Part shown: positions 1 through 11,580 of the stretch, one piece after another
Position numbering within the stretch: position 1 is the stretch's first letter
How the letters are laid out: the number at the start of each line of letters is the position of its first letter
Assembly: GCA_947044405.1 (NCBI GenBank)
Contig: CAMRHE010000167.1
Coordinates: 3,641,001 to 3,705,000 of the forward strand
Length of the DNA stretch: 64,000 nt
DNA from: Leptodactylus fallax
Lineage: Eukaryota > Chordata > Amphibia > Anura > Leptodactylidae
Reading direction: 5' to 3'
The notes under the pieces: generated by a model
What the model was told of the DNA's origin: nothing
Database searches by the model: none
What the model saw: the letters and a program-made list of their open reading frames with translations, nothing else
Program-made: the position numbers and the translations under genes

Positions 1-9
1 TTCCTACAA

Positions 10-312
10 TTGCCTGAGGGGAGAACATGTGAATTTTTAGTGGATACTGGAGCTAACAAATCTGCTTTGCACGCTGACAATGTTTTTCCCTACGAGATAA
101 CTGATGATTTTGTTTCCTGTATTGGGGTGGATGGCAAGCCAGTGGATAATTCTATAACCACGTCCATGAAAGTCATATTTCCCACCCCTGCCTACACCAT
201 TACCACTAGATTCCTTGTCAGTGAGTCTGTCTCAGTTAACTTGCTGGGATCAGACGTTTTACAGGTTCTACAGGCACACATTGTTTATGAGCAGATGGGT
301 TGGTCTCACTGA
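10..312 (+). pseudogene. Retroviral protease (retropepsin) fragment
   Basis: The frame carries an aspartic-protease active-site signature, LVDTGANKS, about 12 residues in, and a later LLGSDVLQ stretch in the usual place of the second conserved segment before the flap-side helix. Retropepsins act as dimers and cut the Gag-Pol precursor. The true start is outside the window; the first ATG here is only the first in frame. The frame closes at 310-312, where a functional pol would read on into RT. It is the first surviving piece of the ERV. Confidence 0.75.
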
Positions 313-407
313 TACCAGTAATGTCAGAAGGCACCTTCCCTACACTCCCTGGTTTTCCTGACAAAGTAAAACAATGCAGAGGTAGTTAGTGTAGAGGAAC
401 ATCTAGG

Positions 408-1014
408 TTGTGTGCCCGATTACCTCTGGGCAAAAGGAAAAACAGATATAGGCAAATTGCCAGTACCCCCAGTAATGGTCACATTGCATTTACCTTGAAG
501 GGTAAACAATATGCCTGGACAGTGCTACCACAAGGGGCGCAGAATTCTCCCACCCTGTATACTGCAGCCATGACAATAATCCTTCAAAACTGGCTCCCGT
601 CTTTGGGCGTGGTGCTACTCCAGTATGTGGATGACCTACTCTTATGTTGCCCCTCCCAGGAGATGTGTACAAGCATCAGTATCTCGGGTGTGCTTTTTAG
701 CAGAAACTGGATGTAAAGCATCTAAGTCCAAACTGCAGTTCTGCCTTACTAAAGTTGTTTTTCTAGGTCATTGCATTTTACAGGAACATCTGACCCCTGA
801 TAAACTTCAGACCATACATGACCTCAAACCCCCGAATGGTGTGGCACAACTTAGTACATTCTTAGGCCTTGTGTCCTACTGCAGACAGTGGATCTGTAAT
901 GCATCCCTGTTAATGCAACCTCTCTATGACTGCATTACTAAACCAGTACAGGCAGTGGAAAACTTCCACTCCATCAAGTTGACACTTTTTTACACAGGTT
1001 TTAGGACTTCCTAA
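408..1014 (+). pseudogene. ERV reverse transcriptase remnant (frameshifted)
   Basis: Two overlapping frames together cover palm and thumb of a retroviral RT. The first carries the LPQGAQNSP motif (about 525-560) and the catalytic YVDD box (624-635). After roughly 655 homology continues in another frame, with KVVFLGH and LSTFLGLVSYCRQW, the stretch leading into the thumb/connection. At least one frameshift therefore lies just after the active site, and the region 313-407 upstream has lost an open frame. RT copies the viral RNA into DNA. The family call is firm; activity is not possible. Confidence 0.85.
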
Positions 1015-1048
1015 TTATGACAAGACTTTTTCTCTTTACTGTACAGAA

Positions 1049-1960
1049 ATGTCGGGATATGCAACAACAGTGCTTACTCAGACTCATGGACATCAACAAA
1101 GACCAGTAGCTTACTATTCTGCTAGATTAGATCCAGTGTCCAAAGGAGCATCTTCTTGTGTTAGGGCAGTAGCTGCGGTCCAATTGTCCCTTGAGAAAAG
1201 TGCCGACATCGTACTGAACTTCCCTGTCACAGTACTTACTCCTCATGATGTACATGGCATATTGTCCCAGGTCCAGCCTAAGCACATTTCAATGGCTAGA
1301 CAACTCAGATTACAGTGTGCCTTACTTATGCTTCCTAATGTCACCCTTGCACTCTGCACAACACTCCATCCCTTTACCATGTTACCAATAGATTTATGGG
1401 GGGAAAGGAAGGACAACAGTAAAACAACCTGTACACACATGTATTTTCTGATGAACTGTATATAACTGATGTAGAAAGAAACTGTAGGATTTGGTCAAGT
1501 AAATGATGAATCTATTGCTAACTCTGATTTTGAGTTCTTTTGTAGATGGCTCTCGATTTGGGAAGGATGGCAAATTCTGTACCAGATATGCCACTGAACA
1601 TGAGGTAAAAAAGAAGAACCATTACCCCCACAGGTCTCAGCTCAAGAAGCTGAACTGAAAGCACTCACTGAAACGGTGTAAAATAGCTGAGGGTAAGCCC
1701 GCTATGCCTTTGATATAGAATACGACTATAGTCCGATCTGGAGAGCAAGAGCTTACCTTAGTTCTAATGGTATGCTTATAAAGGATTTCCAGGCTATTTA
1801 CGAGCTGATGGAGATCCTGCGGCTACAAAAACAGCTGAGTATAGCCAAAGTTAAGGCACACACCCAGGCTGATACAAAAGAAAGCAAAGGTAACGTGTGG
1901 GCAGATGCTACAGATAAGCCTAGGGAACATGACTCATCACTGGTGGTCACCACACCAGAG
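1049..1960 (+). pseudogene. ERV RT connection and RNase H remnant
   Basis: Frame 1049-1465 has connection-domain sequence (RPVAYYSARLDPV and following). A short frame near 1540-1600 has VDGS followed by RFGKDGK, the start of RNase H. The piece starting at 1772 carries VKAHTQADTKE and NVWADATDK, the end of RNase H. Several frameshifts and stops separate these parts. RNase H would degrade the RNA strand of the RNA-DNA hybrid. The segment runs directly into the integrase zinc-binding domain without a gap. Confidence 0.75.
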
Positions 1961-2744
1961 CATGCTTCTCAGCTCTCTTTTCTGGTTCTAAAAACACTGC
2001 AGGACCAAGCCGGTCCAGAAGAAAAGAAGACTTGGGAGCAGCAAGGTGCAAAAGAAGATGAACAAGGCCTGATGGTCAGTGGCAAGAGAGTATGTTTACC
2101 TAGAGCATTGTTCCCAATGATGGCTCAGGCAGCTCATTCTCAAGTGCACCACTCAAAAACAGCCATGTGTGACCTGGTGAGCAAACGATGGGTAGCTTCA
2201 GGTTTTAGCACAACTGCAGCTAGATACGTGCAAGCCTGCATGACATGTGCTAGGCATAATGTGGGCCAAAAAGTAAAGGTTACTTAGAAACACCCCCCAA
2301 AGCCCTTGTACCCCTTCCAGAGATTGCAGGTTAACTATATACAGTTACCAAAGGTGGGAAGGTATGTGTACGTGCTTGTGTGTATTGATCTCTTTTCAAG
2401 ATGGCCTGAGGCATATACGGTACAGAAAGTCACCACAATAGCAACTGCATATAAACTAATGAAAGAAGTAGTGTGCAGATATGGGATCCCCGAGACCATC
2501 GAAAGTGATAATGGCACTCACTTCACTGGACAGTTCTCTTCTAGATCCAAACCATGTACTGGGAACACATTCCCTAAAGCCAGGAGACTGGGTGGTGGTA
2601 AAGACACATGAGAGCCTTGATCCACGGTTTCATGGTCCTTTCCAAGTGCTTCTGACAACATCCTCTTCAGTCAAGTTAGAAGGAAAGTTGATGTGGATCC
2701 ACACTAGTCACTGTAAAAAGGTGACCTGCCTGGAAGAGGACTGA
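1960..2744 (+). pseudogene. ERV integrase remnant
   Basis: The N-terminal zinc-binding HHCC pattern is visible at about 2130-2260 (HSQVHH ... CMTCARH). The core follows from about 2325: LPKVGRYVYVLVCIDLFSRW with the first catalytic Asp, then ESDNGTHFTG with the second. The stretch that should carry the third catalytic residue (Glu) is missing: from about 2535 the sequence jumps to the C-terminal part (DWVVVKTHESLDPRFHGPFQ, 2580-2640). There is a stop at 2285 and a frame change near 2540. Integrase joins the cDNA to host DNA; this copy has lost half of its core. Confidence 0.8.
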
Positions 2745-4123
2745 AAGGATCTGGTACCTACTGGTGATCCTAGCCCTGGTGACACAACCAGTGAGCTTGA
2801 TACATGATGTTCTAAAAGAAGATTGGGACAGTAAATTGATTAAACACCATCAGGTGTTAACTGTTAACTAGGGTGAGTAGGAAGAACCCAGGTATTGTTG
2901 GATTTGTACTCACAGCCCTGGTTCTGCAAAGACTATGTTTTATCTAGCACTCTCTCTTGACCTAGATGAGTTTTCTTTAATAACTCCTGTTTTCATAATG
3001 TTTATTGGAGTTCAGTCACTTATAAGGGAATGAACATCACTAATAATCACGCTGTTCCAATTCCCATAGCAGGTTGGGTGACCCTCCCATGGTTACAGCT
3101 AAACCTGACAGGGAGACCAAGCAAGTAGTATGATTGGAACCCGGTAAAGGAAACGTTTGAACATAAATCCAAAGTTCCATTTCATGCTGGTACCATTGCC
3201 AAGGAAGAGCTTAATATTAGCCTTAGTCTGCCAAGCACCTCTAGTGTAAGGTCAGGTAAAGTGGAGTTCATTTTTAAGAAAAAGATTCATGCCCCCTTAC
3301 AAGATAGTGACAGATGGTTCACAGAGGGAATAAAGGGTTGTCCAGAGCACTATTCCTCAATAGAACGGGAACTAGTTAAGGATAGTCAGGGGTGTCTGAT
3401 ACAGAACACCGGACCCCAAAGAGACATAGAGACGGGGGATAAGTGGTGTGCAAAACCCCCCATACAGCGACTCTTTAGCTATCTCTATTGCCTAGTTCAG
3501 CTTCGGAAAGCATGTATATTGCCCAAGGATGTATATCAAGTATGTGGTCATCAAAAATACAGGTGGCTACCCCCAGGGGGAGAGAGGACTTGTACTCTAG
3601 CTAGACTGACACCAGCCATCTTCATAATTGCCCATGAACATGTGAAACATGGGATGATACCCTGTCATACTTTGTACAAGCGTGCAGCAGACAATCACCC
3701 TAGGAAAGATGGGCGACCCCATGTGGTTTCAATGGGTACAAGTAACAGAATTATCAGCACAATACTCTTGTATCACATGGTTATGCAAACTTGGGACAAG
3801 TTGGTAGAATCCACCAATTATCTAGATGAGCAGATATGAACTATTTTAGGCCTGTTGAATGACACTAAAACAATACTAGGACAACTCATAATAGTCACCA
3901 ACACCATAGTCCTCGACTACCTCACAGCGGCACAGGGGGGAAAGTGTCAGATTATTGGACCTTCCTGTTGTCACTATATCAACTCTGAAGGGAATCTTCA
4001 AGTGCGGGCAGGAATTGATAAGGCCAGAGAACTTAGAGAAAAATGAATCAAAGAACATTATAAGACACAGGACAGTTGGTGGTCAGATACCTTTTTGTTC
4101 TTAAATCCTGTCAGTTGGTTTAA
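2745..4123 (+). pseudogene. ERV envelope remnant, upstream part (surface region and TM ectodomain)
   Basis: After the integrase end the sequence enters an env-like region with scattered cysteines (frame 3261-3839) that stops just before the TM ectodomain. Frame 3855-4046 carries LDYLTAAQGG followed by a CX6CC motif (3945-3971), typical of gamma-type transmembrane subunits, where the motif forms the covalent SU-TM link. A stop separates the two frames. The reading then runs toward a Trp-rich juxtamembrane segment ending at 4123, where a MITE begins. The signal peptide and most of the surface subunit are not recognisable. It is listed as a broken old copy only. Confidence 0.7.
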
Positions 4124-4124
4124 G

Positions 4125-4565
4125 GCTCTGTTCACACAGAGTTTTTTGCAAGCTGAAAAAGTCTGCTTCAGGAATTAGGAAACGTTTTTTTGACGCTTTT
4201 TTTAACGCGTTTTTTGACACGTTTTTTTTGCTCCAGCACACTGTATGGACCTAGAAGCTTCTCTTTAAACACCGCGTCACGGTTTTTGTCACGGTTTTTG
4301 TCACGGTTTTTGTGGAAACCGTGTCAAAAAACGCGTCAAAAACCGTGTCAAAAACCGCGTCACGTTTTTTCCACCTCCCATTGACTTCAATTGGTTTTTC
4401 CCAGGCAAAATCCACCTTAAAATAGGTCATGTTGCTTTTTTTTCCGCTAGCGGAAAAAAACGCTACTGACACCCATTGAAATGAATGGGAGGCATTTTTT
4501 CAGGTGGATTTTGAGGCGGATTCCGTGTCAAAATCCGCTGCCAAAAAACTCAGTGTGAACACAGC
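4125..4565. mobile_element. MITE-like TIR element inserted in ERV env
   Basis: The ends are inverted repeats: 24 bp at 4125-4148 (starting GCTCTGTTCACAC) match the reverse complement of 4542-4565 with two mismatches. TAAG flanks both sides (4121-4124 and 4566-4569), a likely target-site duplication. The inside is rich in short direct and inverted copies of a TTTTTGTCACGG / GACGCGTTTTTTG motif and has no coding capacity. The superfamily is unclear: the apparent 4-bp duplication could also be read as TA. Short open frames across it are artefacts. Confidence 0.75.
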
Positions 4566-4735
4566 TAAGGGATTAGGTGGATGGTTTATGGGAATATTAC
4601 AGGGAATATTTCAAATATTTTTGATGTGTTTTTGCATCTATTTGACTATAAAGTTTATATTCTGGCTTGTAAAGAAACTTGCTAGAAAGAGGTGCAAACC
4701 CAGGACAGTGGGTTTGCAAGTTGTAAGGGTGGCTG
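4566..4735 (+). pseudogene. ERV envelope remnant, downstream part (membrane anchor and cytoplasmic tail)
   Basis: Immediately after the MITE the sequence codes a Gly/Trp-rich turn, a long hydrophobic segment (about 4600-4675, IFQIFLMCFCIYLTIKF) and a basic tail with KKLARKR. That is the expected order for a retroviral TM anchor plus cytoplasmic tail. It is the same env reading that stops at the left border of the MITE, so the two parts are halves of one gene. The open frame 4504-4866 starts inside the MITE and is chimeric, so its N-terminus is not real. Confidence 0.7.
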
Positions 4736-4912
4736 GACACACTGACAGACATGACGGTGAAGGCATCCCTCTGAGTGTACTAGTTCAACCTGTATTTTGT
4801 CTACACACTGTATTTAAGACCGCCTTTTTCCCTCTATTAAAGCAGAACCCACTATATACACAATAGCTGTGTATGTGTGAGTCTCTCTATGCTATAGCTT
4901 ATACATCAACTT
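4736..4912 (+). promoter_or_regulatory. LTR-like remnant 3' of the ERV
   Basis: Downstream of env there is a TATTTAAG box (about 4810) and an ATTAAA poly(A)-like signal about 25 bp later, a spacing seen in retroviral LTRs. No matching 5' LTR lies in the window, so the borders cannot be fixed by comparison. The right side is cut by Tc1-type sequence. Position and the two motifs are the only support. Confidence 0.35.
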
Positions 4913-4913
4913 T

Positions 4914-5555
4914 ATGAATTTGGACTTCAATACGGTGATACTTAGAGCGGATTGCACTCACAACTATCAAGGGATGCTAGAGAGAAATGTGCTGCCCAGT
5001 GTCAGAAAGCTTGGTCTCAGTCGCAGGTCATGGGTATTGCAACAAGATAATGACCCAAAACACACAGCTAAAAACACCCAAGAATGGCTAAGCGGAAAAC
5101 ACTGGACTATTCTGAAGTGGTCTTCTATGAGCTCTGACCTAAATCCTATTGAGCATCTTTGGAAGGAGCTGAAACATGCCGTCTGGAAAAGGCACCCTTC
5201 AAACCCGAGACAACTGGAGCAGTTTGCTCATGAGGAGTGGGCCAAAATACCTGTTGAGAGGTGCAGAAGTCTCATTGACAGTTACAGGAATCGTTTGATT
5301 GCAGGGATTGCCTCAAAAGGTTGTGCAACAAAATATTAAGTTAAGAGTACCATCATTTCTGTCCAGGCCTGTTTCATGAGTTTTCTTTTTTAAAAAATTC
5401 TGTTGAAGCATGGTTGAAAAGCAATGTCTGACTTTCATTTGTTCATTTTCATAGAATTTTTATATATTATTACTTTTGTCAGATTCAAGTTATTTCTGTG
5501 ACCATTGTAGGTTTTTCTTTCATTAAACGAGGGATACCAACAATTTTGTCCATGT
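4914..5555 (+). mobile_element. Tc1/mariner element, 3' half (transposase C-terminus plus right end)
   Basis: Frame 4914-5339 is the C-terminal catalytic half of a Tc1 transposase. The second Asp of the DDE triad lies in QQDNDPKHT and the Glu in [12 protein letters not shown], 34 residues apart as in Tc1 elements; the frame ends in CATKY. The N-terminal DNA-binding half and first Asp are absent, so the start codon is incidental. Some 200 bp downstream the sequence ends with GGATACCAACAATTTTGTCC (about 5530-5551), a Tc1-type terminal repeat end. No left repeat is present: the element is 5' truncated where it meets the ERV LTR remnant. Confidence 0.85.
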
Positions 5556-5588
5556 GTGTATGTGCCTGAATGTGTCTGTATGTACCTA
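5552..5588. repeat. TG-rich simple sequence, left part
   Basis: A degenerate TGTGTATGTGCCTGAATGTG tract. The same kind of sequence resumes at 7229-7345 on the other side of the Tc1 element, showing that the transposon landed inside one TG-rich tract. Confidence 0.6.
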
Positions 5589-7226
<1,638 letters not shown>

Positions 7227-7228
7227 TA

Positions 7229-7345
7229 TATCTCTGTGCCTGCATATCTGTGTGTGTGTACATGCATGTATCTGTATGTGTGTGTGTGCCTGCATGCAAT
7301 TGTATGTCTGACCCTGCATATATCTGTATGTTTGTACATGCAAGT
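7229..7345. repeat. TG-rich simple sequence, right part
   Basis: Degenerate TGTGTGTG / TGCATGCA / TGTATGTCTG sequence, continuous in character with 5552-5588 if the Tc1 element is removed. Confidence 0.6.
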
Positions 7346-9240
7346 ACCTGTACGTCTATGTCTATTTTGCTGGAATAGTTTTCAGGTGCCATGTAGCATT
7401 TGCAGAGCCTCTAAAGTACCAATACAATGGAAATCCCCAAAAAGTGACCCAATTTTAGAAACCACATCCCTCAAAGTATTTATCAAGGGGTAATATCATT
7501 TTGAGCCCAAGAGTGCTTCCCGAAAATTAATGTACAAAGTGAAAATTGAAATTTTTAAAGAAATATGCCATTTTGGTGCCCAATACGTTGTGCCCATTTT
7601 GTGTCATCAGAGACATACACTTCTAAAACTTTTAATTGTGCTATCCCGGGTACAAAGAAGTTGTATATGTGGGTGTAAACTGCTGCTTGGAAACACAGCA
7701 GGGTTCAGAAGGAAAGGAGCAGTGCCCTTTTTAGCTTTTGGAGTACAGATTTAGAGGGACTTTCTGGATGCCATGTTGTTTTTGCAGAGCCCTGGAGGTG
7801 CCAGTAAATTAGGATTCCCCAAGAAGTGACCCCATTTTGTAGGGGCAATTTTAGAGTCTCTACAAATGTGACATGGCATCCAAAAATCTAAATCAGCGTT
7901 CCAAAACACATAGCGCCCTCCTGTGTGCACAAGCGGCAGTTTATGCCCACATGTATCACACTGTTGTACCCAGGATAATGTACTTAATACCATATGTGGT
8001 TATAAACTGCTGTTTAAGCACAGCCGGGCACGGAAGGGAAGGAGCGCTATTTTGGTTTTTGGAGCACAGTTTGTTTTTTGGACGTCATGCCACTTTTGCA
8101 GATCCCCTGAATTGGCAGTAAAGTAGAACCCTCAGACACATAATCCAATTTTGGAAAGTACACCCTTCAAGGGATTCATCAAGTGGTGTAGCAAGCATTT
8201 TTAACCCTTGAGCTTTGCATTCATTTCCAGAAAGTAATGGGCAGCTGATAATGAAAAGTGAAAATTGCAATTTTTCCATAGATATGCCATTTCAGTGCCC
8301 GAAATGTTATGCCCAACTTGTGTCAGCAGAGACACACACTCCAAAAACTGGTAAGTGGGTATCCCGGGCACAACAGCTTTTGGAGCATTTATCTCTGATA
8401 CAAGCCGGGAACAAGATATTGTGTACTGAAATGACTTACTCCTGTAAAAATTGTCATTTTCACCTTTCACCATCAGCTGCTTATTCATTTCTGGAAAATA
8501 AATTAATGCAACACTTGAGGGTTAAAATGTTCACTGTATCCCTGGATAAATTCCTTCAGGAGTGTAGTTTCCAAAATGGGGTCACGTGTCAGGGGATTCC
8601 TCTGTACTGGCATTTCAGGGGCTCTGGAAATGTGAAATGGTGTCCAAAAATCAAACCGTCTAAATCTGCGCTCCGTCCCTTCTGTGCCCAGCTGTGCCCA
8701 AACAGCAGTTTATACCCACATATGACATTAAGTACATTATCCTGGGTACACCAGTGTCATACATGTGGGCATAAACTGCAGTTTGGGTACACAGCAGGGC
8801 ACAGAAGGAAAGGAGCACTTTGTGGCTTTTGCAGTGCAGATTTAGATGTTTGGTATCTGGAACCCATGTCATGTTTGCAGAGCCTCTAAAGTACCAGTAA
8901 AGTGGAATGCCCTAGGGAGTGACTCCATTATGAAAACTGCACCGCTCAAAGAATTTATCAAGTGAGGGGTGAGGGGTGAAGTGAGCATTAGTATCCCAGA
9001 CGTGAATGCACAGCAGATGGTGAAGCTGTGTGTAATCTGTGTGGAGTACATTGGGAACATCAAATTCCCTACTATATCCCCAGTAGCTCCTATGATTGGG
9101 GGGCACTCTGGGGGTCACTTCTTGTGTCTTTTCCCTTGTAAGCTCTAAATTTGGTGTGTACCCTGATATACGCTCGCACAGCTTATACATTCCCTTCTTG
9201 CCACAGCCAATTATGTTCTAATGATTTGACGATTTTTGGG
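7346..9240. repeat. Non-coding modular repeat, modules in both orientations
   Basis: Related blocks recur here. A block around TTTGCAGAGCC ... AGTACCAGTAAAGTGGAA ... AAGTGACCCCATTTT appears at about 7395-7470, 7780-7845, 8092-8160 and 8870-8940. A block with GTGTCAGCAGAGACACACAC appears at about 7590-7650 and 8318-8350. A block with CAGTTTATGCCCACATGTATCACA and a GGCACAGAAGGAAAGGAGC-like stretch appears at about 7660-7730, 7930-8045 and 8700-8825, partly as inverted copies. The many short frames here have no domain features. I cannot name the family. Confidence 0.6.
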
Positions 9241-9780
9241 GTTTTTGTCTTCACATTGTAAAAGCTATATTTTTTAATTTTTCTGGTGATGTAGCCATAT
9301 GAGGGTTTGTTTTTTGCGGTGCAAGATGTATTTTGTAATGACACCATTTTTGGGTGCCTATAACTTATTGACTTAATTTTATTAACTCTTTCTTGGTGGA
9401 TTAAAAAAAAACCATGAATTCTGCTATTGCTTATTACTTTTTAATTTTTTTTTCAACACCGCATACAGCATAAGTAACATGTTACCTTTATTCTGTGGGT
9501 CGGTGTGATTACGGAGATACCTCATTTATATTGTTTTTTTTTTTTTTGCGTTACTAGTTTTGCAAAACAAAAACCCATTTGGGGACATAAATCAATTATT
9601 TTTGCATCACCATCTTCTGAGATGTGTAGCAATTTTTTTTTTTCGGTTGACAGAGTTGGATGAGGCAAGATGGCAAAAAATCATTATTTCCTTGCATTAT
9701 TAATTTAGTGTTTTTTTTCGTACACTTCACTTCTTTTTTTTAAACTTTTTTTTTTTTTTTTTTACTTTTTAGTGATGACC
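9241..9780. other. AT-rich stretch with T homopolymers, no gene seen
   Basis: The stretch holds several runs of 9-18 T and short phrases such as AGCCATATGAGGGTTTGTTTTTTGC. It joins the modular repeat to the hairpin cluster and is probably part of the same interspersed element. I see no coding sequence. Confidence 0.5.
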
Positions 9781-9791
9781 CACTAGGGGAC

Positions 9792-9896
9792 CTGAACCAG
9801 CGATGCACTGATCGCTGGTTCAGCACTATAGACTGCAGTACACATGTATTGCAGTCTATAGAGAAAGTCAGCCTATATAAACGCATAGGCTGACTT
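9792..9896. repeat. Three consecutive hairpins
   Basis: Three back-to-back inverted repeats lie within 105 bp: 9792-9804 with 9811-9823 (13 bp, perfect, 6-nt loop); 9826-9841 with 9846-9861 (16 bp, one mismatch, 4-nt loop); 9865-9876 with 9885-9896 (12 bp, perfect, 8-nt loop). The spacers between stems are only 2-3 nt. Function is unknown. Confidence 0.85.
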
Positions 9897-10460
9897 CCTC
9901 ACTTCTCAGCAGGATCAACCAGGTACTGGGGACACCTAGCAGCCTGGGGTCACTGGCCAGACCCCGGACTGCAGAAGATACATACGCGGGGGGGTGCCAA
10001 GGGGGACATTTAGCATCGCGGCATCCCTTTGATGTCGCAGACATCTTTAACCGTGGCATCCAAGGGGTTAAAACCCCCAATCAGAGCTCAGCTCCAATCG
10101 GGGGGGTAAGGAGCAGGGTGTTAGCTGTCAGTTACAACTAACACCCGCTCCCGATGATGCCTGCGGGGTTAATAAACCTCTTTAGGTGTCAGCTGAGAGG
10201 AGATCATCACTGAGACATGGCGGACTCTGAGGAAGACAGGCTGAGCCAAGGGCCTGGGAAGCCACACCCAAAAGTTCTGGTATGAATGTAGTTTTGTTTG
10301 AAGATCCTGATGTGCTAACCATCTTAGGCTGGAGATGGCAATAGGGCGATATAATGCCCCTCAGTGGCCCATACACAGTCAAATGCCCCTGCATGCATCA
10401 CACTTTAGCCTGTCCCACCACCACCTGTGGCTCCTCAGACATTATATTATAGTGTCTCCC
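9897..10460. repeat. Non-coding repeat tail with a fourth hairpin
   Basis: GC-richer sequence following the hairpin run. It contains a further inverted repeat, 10111-10124 with 10138-10150 (GGGTGTTAG / CTAACACCC core, one bulge). No gene is recognised; short frames are without domains. Confidence 0.5.
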
Positions 10461-10665
10461 TCCAGGTTGCCCTCACAGTTTTGTGTCCCCCCACCAGGTT
10501 GCCCCAACAGTTTTGTGTCCCCCAAGGTTGCCCCCACAGTTTTATTGCCGCCCTCCAGGTTTCTCCCACAGTTTCTTATCCCCCTACCCCCAGTTTTCAC
10601 CTACAGTTTCAAGTCACCCTCCTGGCTGCCCCCACAGTTTTATGCCCACCATTCCCCTGTTCTCT
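10461..10665. repeat. Degenerate minisatellite, about 30-bp unit
   Basis: Six or seven imperfect copies of a unit like CCAGGTTGCCCCCACAGTTT followed by TGTGTCCCCC. Pro-rich frames across it are a by-product. The theme GCCCCCA(CA)GTTT(T)ATGTCCCCC also appears in the inverted part of the minisatellite at 49.9-50.45 kb. Confidence 0.75.
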
Positions 10666-10942
10666 TGTGTCTCTGGTCCTGTAGTCTTCAGTGAGTAACA
10701 GGCGCGATGTAAGTGACATCACGTGATCGCACCTCCTGCTTCTAGGACAAAGGAAGCAGAGATGGGCTAAATGGTAAATCAGGGAGTTTCCCCACTTCAT
10801 CATTGATTTGGAATTGCGGATGCCCAGATCCACTGCATCGAACAGTGGGACAGCAAATGCAGGACTGTTCCACTGTCCCAAGGGGACCCTATGGTTAAAC
10901 CAGCCCTGAATTTAGCAGAGTTAACTCGAACTTCTGCAACAG
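10666..10942. other. No gene seen
   Basis: Spacer between the minisatellite and the palindromic element. Nothing recognisable beyond short GC-rich repeats. Confidence 0.4.
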
Positions 10943-11080
10943 GTTAAAAAGCTGCAGTGTGATATCTTATCCCAGAAGACAACAAAACTCAATCAAAAGT
11001 CACTGGATAATATTTTTCAGTGACTTTTCATTAGCTTTTGTTGCCTTCTGTGATAAGATACCACATTACAGCTGTTAAAC
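10943..11080. repeat. Palindromic foldback element, 63-bp arms
   Basis: The arm 10943-11005 is inverted at 11018-11080 around a 12-nt AT-rich spacer, with about 80% matching. It looks like a foldback-type MITE. No target duplication could be fixed and there is no coding capacity. Confidence 0.75.
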
Positions 11081-11164
11081 CAGTTTAATCAACTCCAGGT
11101 TGATTGGACAATAGAATGATTGTTCATTGCTTGGTGTAATCAGGGCGGTTCAAATGGTTTCTCT

Positions 11165-11580
11165 TTAGACCCCAAAGTATAATAATGGAAGGCCCCGGGA
11201 ATAAAGTAATATACAGCTTATACTCACCTTTCCTCACCTCTCTGGGGCTCCACTGTGGCATCCAATCTTTTTTTGCTAGTGTTCTTAAGCCTCTTCCGGC
11301 CTAAAGGGTGATATCAGCGGCCTTGGGAAATCTCTGAGGCCTGTGTTAAAAGGCCTCAGAGGTAATGCTGGGCACGTCAATGTCATGATGTTTATGTCAA
11401 AGCGTCTTGACGTCAATTTGCCACATATCATGTCACAGGCCTCAGGGAGTCTCTGATGTCACCCAGGAAGCCAGAAGATGCCAGGAAAGAAGGCCTGACA
11501 CCACAGTGGAGCCATAGAGAGGAGAGAATAGATGAGTATGAGCGGTTTATTATTTTTCCACCCAGAGTTTAATAATAGCA
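11165..11580. mobile_element. Palindromic MITE-like element
   Basis: The left 90 bp (phrases TATACTCACC, CTCTCTGGGGCTCCACTGTGG) recur inverted at the right end (CCACAGTGGAGCCATAGAGAG, GATGAGTATGAGCGG, AGTTTAATAAT). The middle also folds, with GGCCTCAGAGG and CCTGAGGCC type repeats. There is no coding sequence. The superfamily and exact borders are uncertain. Confidence 0.65.

Larger units (their letters stand above)
1..4912 (+). mobile_element. Endogenous retrovirus, class I (gamma/epsilon-like), decayed and 5' truncated by the window edge
   Basis: Remnants occur in retroviral order on the + strand: protease, RT with a YVDD box, RNase H, integrase with its zinc-binding and core regions, then env with a CX6CC motif and a hydrophobic anchor. 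No gag or 5' LTR is visible because the window starts inside pro. Reading frames are broken repeatedly, so nothing is expressible as a full polyprotein. Env is split by a MITE (4125-4565). Downstream of env is LTR-like sequence that ends against a Tc1 fragment near 4910. The CX6CC transmembrane subunit is the gamma-type arrangement; the genus is not resolved. Confidence 0.85.

Noticed and set aside
4504..4866. 120-residue membrane protein gene
   Set aside because: The first part lies in a MITE; the hydrophobic segment is the retroviral membrane anchor.
9792..9896. Intrinsic transcription terminators
   Set aside because: There is no U tract after the stems and the genome is eukaryotic.
10335..10698. 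Pro/Leu-rich proteins in all three frames
   Set aside because: They result from a C-rich minisatellite; no start context or domain.
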